NCBI GenBank assembly: GCA_964372115.1
Contig: CAYJPN010000023.1
Coordinates: 24,659 to 88,658 of the forward strand
Source of the DNA: CG2-30-36-16 sp964372115
Lineage (GTDB): Bacteria > Bacteroidota > Ignavibacteria > Ignavibacteriales > Ignavibacteriaceae
Direction of reading: 5' to 3'
DNA: 64,000 bases
Of this stretch, positions 46,092-53,831 are shown in pieces (position 1 is the stretch's first letter; each line of letters opens with the position of its first letter). The translations under genes were made by a program, and so were the position numbers. The notes below the pieces were generated by a model that ran no database searches, had not been told where the DNA came from, and saw only the letters and a list, made by a program, of their open reading frames with translations.

Positions 46092-46828
46092 GCGAAATTC
46101 TTAAAACCGAAGCCGTTGTATTAAGCAAAATTAATTATGGTGATACAAGCAGCATTGTAAATCTGTTTACCAAAGATCAAGGACGATTAACAGCGATTGT
46201 TAAGGGCGCACGTTCTCCCAAATCTAAAATGGGGAGTGTTGTTGACCCGATGAATTATTTAAATCTTATTATATATAAAAAAGATTCAAGGGATGTTCAA
46301 TTAATTTCTTCAGCAGATATTATTTCACACTTTCCAAGAATAAAAGAAGATTATGAAAAACTTCAATATGCGTATGCTGTGCTGGAATTAACGAAATCAA
46401 TGATCCCGGAACACGAACCTCATGAACGGTTGTTCAAGGGAATTGTAAGAATCTTAGAGCTTTTTAATTCATCAAATAACCAAAACGGAATTCTCTTCGG
46501 TAGGTTTTTTTTATTTTTTCTTGAAGAAATAGGTTATGAATTTCAAATAGAAAAATGTTATTCTTGCGGCGAAATGAATCTGGATAATAGTGATTTGGCT
46601 TATAATTACGATCTTGGTATTTTGTGCAGCAATTGTAAAAATGATCATGTGCATTCTTTTTTGATGGATGCGGAACTTTTTAGACTGCTGAGGTGTCTAA
46701 AGCACAATGAAAATGTAGCAACCATAAAAATTGAAACCATAAACAAATCACTTAATTATTTCGAAAAATTCTTAAAACATCATGACCATGAGTTTAAAGG
46801 AATAAAAAGTTTGCAACTATTTAAGTAA
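46088..46828 (+). CDS. recO: DNA repair protein RecO
   Basis: The 246-residue protein has an N-terminal OB fold (KTEAVVLSKINYGDTSSIVNL and GRLTAIVKGARSPKSK) and a C-terminal helical domain with a four-cysteine zinc site (CYSCGEMN near residue 158 and CSNC near 181). RecO anneals and loads RecA with RecR in RecFOR repair. It overlaps mtnA by 4 bases at the start. Confidence 0.94.
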   Translation: MSEILKTEAVVLSKINYGDTSSIVNLFTKDQGRLTAIVKGARSPKSKMGSVVDPMNYLNLIIYKKDSRDVQLISSADIISHFPRIKEDYEKLQYAYAVLELTKSMIPEHEPHERLFKGIVRILELFNSSNNQNGILFGRFFLFFLEEIGYEFQIEKCYSCGEMNLDNSDLAYNYDLGILCSNCKNDHVHSFLMDAELFRLLRCLKHNENVATIKIETINKSLNYFEKFLKHHDHEFKGIKSLQLFK

Positions 46829-46905
46829 GAAAGAGGTTATATAAGAATCTTGTTACAAATGCAGCAATGCAGCAAAAGTAGTATTAACAAATATTTTCAC
46901 TCAAT

Positions 46906-46910
46906 GGAGG
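46906..46910 (+). promoter_or_regulatory. Strong Shine-Dalgarno of the Deg protease gene
   Basis: GGAGG with 7 intervening bases before ATG 46918; it fixes the start of the protease gene. Confidence 0.7.
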
Positions 46911-46917
46911 AAAAAAG

Positions 46918-48405
46918 ATGAAACGTAAAAATGTTATTGGCGCATTTGCATTAGTAGTTGTCGGAATTTTATTTGGTGCGATATTGGTTTCCGGTTTTGG
47001 CTTGGTACGCCCAGGTTATGCCGATGTAAATCTTGGTGCTCCAAATCCCCCGGTTAACTTAGATGCCGATGCGACTTCATTTAGTAAAGCATTTATTGAA
47101 GTAGCAGAAAAAGTAACCCCAACAATAGTTCAAATAAAAGTTCTATCCGAGGTTAAAAACCCTCATGAAAATTTATTCTTCTTCCCGTTTAAAGATATGC
47201 CGAAGGAGCAGCAAGGTTCCGGCAGCGGTATTATTATATCGGATGACGGTTATATTGTTACTAACAATCACGTTGTTGAAAAAGCTTCAAAAGTTACGGT
47301 TGGTATGTATGACAAAAGAACATACGAGGCAAAAGTTATTGGAACAGATCCGTTAACTGATTTGGCAGTTATTAAGATTGATGCAACCGATCTTCCGACC
47401 GCTTATCTTGGTGATTCCGATAATCTAAAAGTTGGACAGTGGGTTATGGCAATAGGCAATCCGTTGTCACTTTCTTCTACCGTAACTGCGGGAATAGTAA
47501 GCGCAATGGGTAGAGGTAATCTTCGTTTGATAACCGACAGCTACGGCGTAGAAGATTTTATTCAAACCGATGCAGCTATTAATCCGGGCAACAGCGGCGG
47601 CGCTCTTGTCGATTTAAGCGGCGCTGTAATTGGTGTTAACTCCGCAATTGCAGCTTCAGGCTCAGGAACATATATTGGATACGGTTTTGCAATTCCGGTT
47701 AATCTCGTTAAAGCAGTTGCCAAAGATTTAATTGCACATGGTAAAGTAAGCCGCGGTTATATAGGTGTTAATATCGGGCCTGTCGATGATGCGCTTGCAC
47801 GCTCACTTGGACTCGATAAACCGAAAGGCATTATCGTCCAGGGTATTGTTGATGGCGGTGCGGCTTCAAAAGCAGATATCAAAAAAGGCGATGTAATTTT
47901 ATCGGTCGATGGTCATGAGGTTGATGAACCGAATGAATTACAAAGTTTTATTGCAAGAAAATCAGCCGGCACAGATATAAAGCTAACTTTATGGCGTGAC
48001 GGTAAAGAAATAAACCGGACAGTTACTCTTAAAGCCCGCGATACTGATGCCAAAGTAGAACCGGTTTCAGAGAAGAAAGAGGCTGGTGTGGAGAGCGAGT
48101 CTTCTAAAAGTACCGAGGAATTTAATAATATCGGGTTGACAGTTAAAAACTTATCAAGCCAGGAAAAATCTGATTACAAAGTTGATAACGGTATTATAAT
48201 TTCAGAAGTTAAACCATACAGCCAGGCAGCAGATCAACAGTTATTTGAAAAACTTGTAATTATTAGCGCTGATAAAAAGAAAATAAATAATATTAATGAT
48301 TTCAAGGAAGTGATTGAGTCGAAAAAAGGAGGCGCAGTGCTTCTTGAAGTTCAGGACAGTAAGGGACAAAGTAGGTTTGCCGGTATCCAGATTCCTAAAG
48401 ACTAA
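46918..48405 (+). CDS. DegP/DegQ-type periplasmic serine protease
   Basis: A 495-residue HtrA-family protein. An N-terminal anchor or signal (residues ~5-30) is followed by a trypsin-like domain with catalytic His118 (TNNHVVE), Asp148 (DPLTDLAVI) and Ser226 (NPGNSGGAL). Two PDZ domains follow (~265-360 and ~400-490) separated by a charged linker. It degrades or refolds damaged envelope proteins. It is preceded by GGAGG and followed by a terminator, so it is a single-gene unit. Confidence 0.95.
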   Translation: MKRKNVIGAFALVVVGILFGAILVSGFGLVRPGYADVNLGAPNPPVNLDADATSFSKAFIEVAEKVTPTIVQIKVLSEVKNPHENLFFFPFKDMPKEQQGSGSGIIISDDGYIVTNNHVVEKASKVTVGMYDKRTYEAKVIGTDPLTDLAVIKIDATDLPTAYLGDSDNLKVGQWVMAIGNPLSLSSTVTAGIVSAMGRGNLRLITDSYGVEDFIQTDAAINPGNSGGALVDLSGAVIGVNSAIAASGSGTYIGYGFAIPVNLVKAVAKDLIAHGKVSRGYIGVNIGPVDDALARSLGLDKPKGIIVQGIVDGGAASKADIKKGDVILSVDGHEVDEPNELQSFIARKSAGTDIKLTLWRDGKEINRTVTLKARDTDAKVEPVSEKKEAGVESESSKSTEEFNNIGLTVKNLSSQEKSDYKVDNGIIISEVKPYSQAADQQLFEKLVIISADKKKINNINDFKEVIESKKGGAVLLEVQDSKGQSRFAGIQIPKD

Positions 48406-48430
48406 ATAATAGTCTAAAATAAAATTTATA

Positions 48431-48459
48431 AAAACGCCCTATTAAACGGGCGTTTTTTT
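48431..48459 (+). terminator. Intrinsic terminator after the Deg protease gene
   Basis: The stem aaaacgccc / gggcgtttt (48431-48439, 48448-48456) is followed by TTT, 25 bases past the stop. Confidence 0.9.
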
Positions 48460-48497
48460 ATATTTGCCTGAATTTTTTTAATACAATATTTATAACG

Positions 48498-49706
48498 ATG
48501 ATTAGATTTTTAACAGCAGGCGAATCACACGGAAAAGCATTAACAACAATTGTGGAAGGTTTTCCTTCGAATATTGTTTTAGAAGAAAACTATATCAACT
48601 TCCATTTAAAGCGCCGTCAGGCTGGTTACGGCCGTGGTTTGCGTATGAAAATTGAAACCGATAAAGTGGAGATTTTATCCGGCGTTAGGTTTAGAAAAAC
48701 GCTGGGTACACCAATATCTTTGCTTATAAAAAATGGCGATTGGGAAAATTGGGTTGAGAAGATGTCATCCGGAAGCAAAAAGGGTGATGTTGAAAAAATT
48801 ACAATACCCCGTCCGGGTCATGCCGATCTGGTAGGTACAACAAAATATAATTTTGATGATATCAGAAATTCTATTGAGCGCTCGAGTGCAAGGGAAACTG
48901 CTGCGCGCGTTGCTGCCGGATCAGTAGCCAGAAAGTTTTTGGAAGATTTTGGAATAACTGTGGGAAGTTATGTTGAATCAATTGGCGGCATCTATCCAAA
49001 AAATAGTTTTCTTCAAAATTTGTTTTTGAATAATGTCGGTGAAAATTTTCATGCATGGTCTTTATCAGAAAAATCTGATAAAAGTGATGTTCGGGTATTT
49101 GACCAGGATCATGAAAAAAAAATAATTAATAAAATAAAACGTGCCAAGAAAAAAGGGGACACACTTGGAGGCACTTTTATCGTCGCTGCATCCGGGGTAC
49201 CGCCCGGGCTGGGTAGTTTTATACAATATGACACAAAAATAGATGCTGATATTTCTCATGCTATGATGTCAATAAATGCAGTTAAAGCTGTGGAAATCGG
49301 GACAGGGTTTTCGTGTGCTGATGAGTTTGGTTCAGATTCGCATGATGAAATAATAGCAATCGGTGAATCATTCAGCCGTAAAACAAACCGCGCAGGCGGA
49401 ATTGAAGGGGGTATCTCCACAGGTTTGCCAATAATCGTTCGTGCCGCAATGAAACCTATTGCAACGCTGATGAGTCCGATTGAAAGCATTGATTTGCATA
49501 CGATGGGCAAAGTTGACGCGCGGCGCGAACGAAGCGATTTTGTTGCTGTGCCAGCGTGCGCTGTAATTGCCGAATCGATGCTTGCATGGGTGCTTGCAAA
49601 ACATTTTTTAATAAAATTCGGTGGCGATTCAATTGAAGAAACAACTGATAATTACAACACTTTTGTAAAAAAGATTTTTACAAGAGTAAAAAAGAATTTC
49701 AGGTAA
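48498..49706 (+). CDS. aroC: Chorismate synthase
   Basis: It converts EPSP to chorismate with reduced FMN, the last step of the shikimate pathway. The 402-residue protein has TAGESHGKAL, RRQAGYGRGLRMKIETD, RPGHADLVGTTKYNF and ERSSARETAARVAAGSVA, and the C-terminal signature around VDARRERSDFVAVPACAVIAE. Full length. The stop lies 3 bases before the MBL gene. Confidence 0.96.
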   Translation: MIRFLTAGESHGKALTTIVEGFPSNIVLEENYINFHLKRRQAGYGRGLRMKIETDKVEILSGVRFRKTLGTPISLLIKNGDWENWVEKMSSGSKKGDVEKITIPRPGHADLVGTTKYNFDDIRNSIERSSARETAARVAAGSVARKFLEDFGITVGSYVESIGGIYPKNSFLQNLFLNNVGENFHAWSLSEKSDKSDVRVFDQDHEKKIINKIKRAKKKGDTLGGTFIVAASGVPPGLGSFIQYDTKIDADISHAMMSINAVKAVEIGTGFSCADEFGSDSHDEIIAIGESFSRKTNRAGGIEGGISTGLPIIVRAAMKPIATLMSPIESIDLHTMGKVDARRERSDFVAVPACAVIAESMLAWVLAKHFLIKFGGDSIEETTDNYNTFVKKIFTRVKKNFR

Positions 49707-49709
49707 TAA

Positions 49710-50354
49710 ATGATAAAGTTAAAGAAGTTTGTTTTTAATCCTTTTGCTGAAAATACTTTTATCGTTTGGGATGAAGATTCAAAAGAAGCTATGATTGTAG
49801 ACCCCGGATGCAGCAATCGGGATGAAGAAAGCAAATTTGAGTCTTTTATTATAAACAACAAGTTAATTGCCAAATATCTCGTTAATACTCATTGCCACAT
49901 CGATCATATTATCGGTTGCAAGTTTGTTGTTGAAAAATTTAAAACCGTCTATCTCATTCCGAAGGAAGACGAACCTTTGCTGCAAAACGGAAAAACCCAG
50001 GCATCAATGTTTGGAATTAAACTCGATGATCTCCCTAAACCGAATGATTATTTGACAGAAGAAAAAACTTTATTGCTTGGCGGAACCGCGCCAAAATTAT
50101 TATTTACTCCCGGTCATACACCGGGAGAGTTTTGTATTTACTTCAGCGAAGCAAAAATTTGTTTAACCGGTGATGTCTTGTTTGAAGGAAGTGTAGGTCG
50201 TACAGATCTGTGGGGCGGTGATTTTGAAACGTTGATGGACTCAATAAAATCAAAACTATACACCCTCCCTGATGATGTTGTTATTTACCCGGGGCACGGT
50301 GAAACCAGTACTATCGGCGATGAGAAAAAAAGCAACCCTTTTATAAACGGATAA
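49710..50354 (+). CDS. Metallo-beta-lactamase-fold hydrolase (glyoxalase II-like)
   Basis: A 214-residue MBL protein. The metal ligands are present: THCHIDHI (HxHxDH, ~residue 60), GHTPGEFCIY (~131), TGDVLF (~151) and PGHGE near the C-terminus. The arrangement matches small glyoxalase-II-like or persulfide-dioxygenase-like hydrolases; the substrate is unknown. It probably shares a transcript with aroC (3-base gap). A 229-base AT-rich intergenic stretch follows. Confidence 0.9.
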   Translation: MIKLKKFVFNPFAENTFIVWDEDSKEAMIVDPGCSNRDEESKFESFIINNKLIAKYLVNTHCHIDHIIGCKFVVEKFKTVYLIPKEDEPLLQNGKTQASMFGIKLDDLPKPNDYLTEEKTLLLGGTAPKLLFTPGHTPGEFCIYFSEAKICLTGDVLFEGSVGRTDLWGGDFETLMDSIKSKLYTLPDDVVIYPGHGETSTIGDEKKSNPFING

Positions 50355-50583
50355 AAATTTTCGTAAATAAAAAAGTAATTGATAATAAAAGTATTGTTCA
50401 ATATATTCCAATGCAGAATTTAATTTATTTGTAGGATTGTGTGCAAAAAATTAAATCTAAAAAATAATATGATTTCTAGAAACTAAAGTATAACCATTTT
50501 TTCAACGGTTAGATTTATAATAACGCAGTAGCGTATATTTATAATAGCGGGACAAATCTATAAATAAACAGCAAAACATTTTT

Positions 50584-51339
50584 ATGGCATATAAAAATTC
50601 GAATAAATATTTATTGATATACCCGGCGGTATATTTTGTGTTGTGGATTTTATTATTCGAATTTATTTTACCCGCAAACAATATTTTTCCTAAACCATCA
50701 ACCGTAATAGAATCTGCCGGGGCGCTCTGGAACGAATATAACCTGTTTTATAACGTATTATCTACAGTCGGGGCAATATACATTTCTATTTTTTTCTCAT
50801 ACTTTATTGTAAGGTTTTTTTTGTATTTCATTGGACGCGATAATCATCTCTTCCATTTTGTTTTTTCGATTGAAGGAATTTCGCGGTACATACCGGGATT
50901 AGTTCTTGGTCTCTTTTTAATTTACTGGTTTCCAAATTCAGAATTTATAGAATTTATTTTTGCTTTCCTTACAGCTTTTTTAGCATTTACCATAAAAATT
51001 AACGATGAGCTTAAAAAAATACCGGCTGAATATATTTACCTTATCCGTTCGCTGGGGGCTGAAGAATATTTTCTTCAAAAAAATGTAATTTGGAAATTGT
51101 TACAACCAGAACTTATAAAACAAACTTTTCAACTTCATAATTATTTGTGGGTTACATTAATTGCATTTGAATTTATAAAAGGCGGACTTGGAATGGGCGC
51201 AATATTTAAGAAAGCACTACTTTATAACGATCTTGCAGCAATCTTTTTTATGGCTTTATTAACGGGTATTATTATTTTTCTTGGAACACTGCTCCTAAAA
51301 AAAATAGAAGTTAAGTTTTTTAACTGGGGGATTGATTGA
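50584..51339 (+). CDS. ABC transporter permease, TauC/SsuC-like
   Basis: A 251-residue protein with about six membrane helices. The EAA loop is recognisable but diverged (EYIYLIRSLGAEEYFLQKNVIWKLLQ). The N-terminal LFEFILPANNIFPKPSTV is like NitT/TauT-type permeases. No substrate-binding protein gene is adjacent. The stop overlaps the partner ATPase start (TGATG), so the two form a transporter pair. Confidence 0.8.
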   Translation: MAYKNSNKYLLIYPAVYFVLWILLFEFILPANNIFPKPSTVIESAGALWNEYNLFYNVLSTVGAIYISIFFSYFIVRFFLYFIGRDNHLFHFVFSIEGISRYIPGLVLGLFLIYWFPNSEFIEFIFAFLTAFLAFTIKINDELKKIPAEYIYLIRSLGAEEYFLQKNVIWKLLQPELIKQTFQLHNYLWVTLIAFEFIKGGLGMGAIFKKALLYNDLAAIFFMALLTGIIIFLGTLLLKKIEVKFFNWGID

Positions 51340-52106
51340 TGAATTTGTTAGAAGTAAAAAACCTGTCAAAAAGTTATATTGGCAAATTGGGTTCAAAGCA
51401 GCAGGTGTTGGAAGCGGTAAATATTACCTTAGTAGAATCAGACAAATTTACAGCTATACTCGGCCCACAAGGCTCCGGGAAAACTACACTTTTGAAAACC
51501 ATTGCAGGGCTTGAAGTTAAGGATACGGGTAACATACAACTGCTTGAAGAAAGCTATAATAAATGCGGCAAGGGAATTGCATATATTCCTGAAAAACCTT
51601 CTTCATTTCCGTGGTCAAATGTAAAAGAAAATATCAGTTTGATACAAAAAATAAGTAAAAATGAAAACGAAAAAAAACAAAGTCCGGAGCATTTTATCTC
51701 CCTTGTCGGCTTATCCGGTTACGAAGCCTATACACCGGCAAATAAAAGTCTTGGTTTTCGTTTCCGCATATCACTTGCTCAAGCGCTCGCAACATTCCCC
51801 AAATTAATTCTGCTTGATGACTGCTTTAAAAAAATGTCAGAAGAAACGCGTGTAGAACTTTACCAACTAACAAGAAAAATAAACGAAGAATTAGAAATAC
51901 CTTTTTTGCTTGCTTCTACAAATGTAAATGAAGCTTTATTATTATCAACAAAAGTGTTTTTGATGAAAAACAACCCGGGCAGTATTTTCGAAACCATCGA
52001 TGTAAATATTGATGAAATTCCTGGAAAACTGAATGAATACAAAAACAAAGTTGAACTGCTTTTCCGAAGCAAAAAAATAATTAACACTATAAATTTTTCT
52101 ATATAA
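51339..52106 (+). CDS. ABC transporter ATP-binding protein with degenerate catalytic motifs
   Basis: A 255-residue ATPase of the NitT/TauT type. Walker A is intact (GPQGSGKTTLLKTIAG, ~residues 42-57). The other motifs are not. The signature region reads KSLGFRFRISLAQAL in place of LSGGMRQR. Walker B is LILLDDCF, so the catalytic Glu is Asp and the DEPF Pro is Cys. The H-loop reads ASTNVNEA, so the switch His is Thr. The Q-loop region reads YIPEKPSSFPW and lacks the usual Gln. It may bind ATP but hydrolyse it poorly. It is coupled to the permease gene upstream. The ATG at 51339 is preferred over the TTG one codon earlier. Confidence 0.82.
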   Translation: MNLLEVKNLSKSYIGKLGSKQQVLEAVNITLVESDKFTAILGPQGSGKTTLLKTIAGLEVKDTGNIQLLEESYNKCGKGIAYIPEKPSSFPWSNVKENISLIQKISKNENEKKQSPEHFISLVGLSGYEAYTPANKSLGFRFRISLAQALATFPKLILLDDCFKKMSEETRVELYQLTRKINEELEIPFLLASTNVNEALLLSTKVFLMKNNPGSIFETIDVNIDEIPGKLNEYKNKVELLFRSKKIINTINFSI

Positions 52107-52162
52107 TTATTGCTATTTGCTAACTAAATTTGCGACCTATTTAAATTTTCTTTAGGAGAACC

Positions 52163-53707
52163 GTGCAGGAAAAAATAAATCAACTTCTCAAAAAAAGAGA
52201 GAATGCTAAGCTCGGCGGTGGTGAGGATAGAATTAAAGCACAGCACGAGAAGGGCAAACTAACAGCGCGGGAAAGAATTGAGTTGCTTGTTGACGAAAGC
52301 AGTTTTGATGAACTTGATATGTTTGTACAGCATAGAGCAAAAGATTTTGGACTCGATAAACAAAAATATCCTGGCGATGGCGTTGTAACCGGGTTTGCAA
52401 AAATTAACGATCGTCCCGTTGCACTTTTTAGCCAGGATTTTACTGTATTTGGCGGTTCACTTTCCGAAGCGCATGCCGAAAAAATAGCCAAAGTTATGAA
52501 ATTAGCCATGAAAATTGGCGTTCCTGTTATCGGATTAAATGACTCGGGCGGCGCAAGAATTCAGGAAGGCGTTGTTAGTCTTGGCGGATACGCAGACATT
52601 TTTCTGCTGAATACGCTCGCAAGTGGTGTTGTACCGCAGATTTCCGTCATCTTGGGCCCTTGTGCAGGCGGTGCGGTTTATTCGCCCGCTATTACTGATT
52701 TTGTATTTATGGTTAAAAATTCGAGTTACATGTTTGTAACTGGCCCGAATGTTGTTAAAACTGTTACGCACGAGGATGTCGATTTTGAAGAACTCGGTGG
52801 AGCAGAAACACACGCGACGAAAAGCGGTGTTGCTCATTTTACTTTTGATAATGAGATAGAGACTTTATTAAACGTAAGAAAATTGCTCGGGTTTTTGCCG
52901 CTCAATTATAAAGATAAGCCGGAAGAGCATGAGTTCAAACTTGATGAACTACTTCCTGAAGAAAAACTTGATTCGATTATTCCTGATAACGCGAATAAAC
53001 CGTACGACATGCGGGAAATAATAAACCTTCTGATTGATGAAGAAGATTTTTTTGAAGTTCATTTAAATTATGCTGAAAATATTATAGTTGGTTTCGCTCG
53101 TATCGGCGGAATGTCTATTGGTATAGTTGCAAATCAACCTCAGGTGCTTGCCGGTGTGCTCGATATTAACGCATCGGTAAAAGGCGCAAGGTTTGTTCGC
53201 TTTTGCGACGCATTTAATATCCCGTTGCTTGTTCTTGTAGATGTACCGGGATTTTTGCCAGGTACTGAGCAGGAGTGGAATGGTATTATTAGACACGGCG
53301 CAAAACTTCTTTATGCGTTTAGCGAAGCCACAGTACCGAAAATAACGGTAATAACGCGCAAGGCGTACGGCGGCGCTTACGATGTAATGAATTCAAAACA
53401 TATACGCGGCGATTTTAACTTTGCATGGCCTACTGCCGAAATAGCAGTGATGGGACCAAAAGGAGCAGTGGAGATTATCTTTAAAAAAGATATATCAAAA
53501 TCTGAAAGTCCGGAAGCAGAAATAGAAAAAAAATTAGCAGAATATATTGATAAATTTGCAAATCCGTTTGTTGCCGCCGAGCGCGGATATATCGATGATG
53601 TTCTTGAACCTAAGGATACAAAAATACGATTGATAAACGCCTTCAGGTTATTAAAATCGAAAGTGGATAAAAATCCGAGAAAGAAGCACGGAAACATTCC
53701 ACTTTGA
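52163..53707 (+). CDS. Acyl-CoA (propionyl/methylmalonyl-CoA type) carboxylase carboxyltransferase subunit
   Basis: The 514-residue protein has the carboxyltransferase fold in two halves (residues ~25-260 and ~280-510). GKLTARERIELLVDESSFDE, DSGGARIQEGVVSLGGYA, GPCAGGAVYSPA, VDVPGFLPGTEQEWNGIIRH and KAYGGAYDVMNSK match PccB/MmdA proteins. The start is GTG 52163, with AGGAGA 3 bases upstream. No biotin carboxylase or biotin carrier gene is adjacent, so it may be part of propionyl-CoA carboxylase or of a sodium-pumping decarboxylase with partners elsewhere. Confidence 0.92.
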   Translation: MQEKINQLLKKRENAKLGGGEDRIKAQHEKGKLTARERIELLVDESSFDELDMFVQHRAKDFGLDKQKYPGDGVVTGFAKINDRPVALFSQDFTVFGGSLSEAHAEKIAKVMKLAMKIGVPVIGLNDSGGARIQEGVVSLGGYADIFLLNTLASGVVPQISVILGPCAGGAVYSPAITDFVFMVKNSSYMFVTGPNVVKTVTHEDVDFEELGGAETHATKSGVAHFTFDNEIETLLNVRKLLGFLPLNYKDKPEEHEFKLDELLPEEKLDSIIPDNANKPYDMREIINLLIDEEDFFEVHLNYAENIIVGFARIGGMSIGIVANQPQVLAGVLDINASVKGARFVRFCDAFNIPLLVLVDVPGFLPGTEQEWNGIIRHGAKLLYAFSEATVPKITVITRKAYGGAYDVMNSKHIRGDFNFAWPTAEIAVMGPKGAVEIIFKKDISKSESPEAEIEKKLAEYIDKFANPFVAAERGYIDDVLEPKDTKIRLINAFRLLKSKVDKNPRKKHGNIPL

Positions 53708-53831
53708 TAAAAATTTTTATATTGTAACTTATTGTTTATAAATAGGTTAACTTGATTCACATAAATCAATACTTGATAAACGATTATTAAGTTATTATAT
53801 TCACACATAAAATAATTCATTTGGAGAATGC

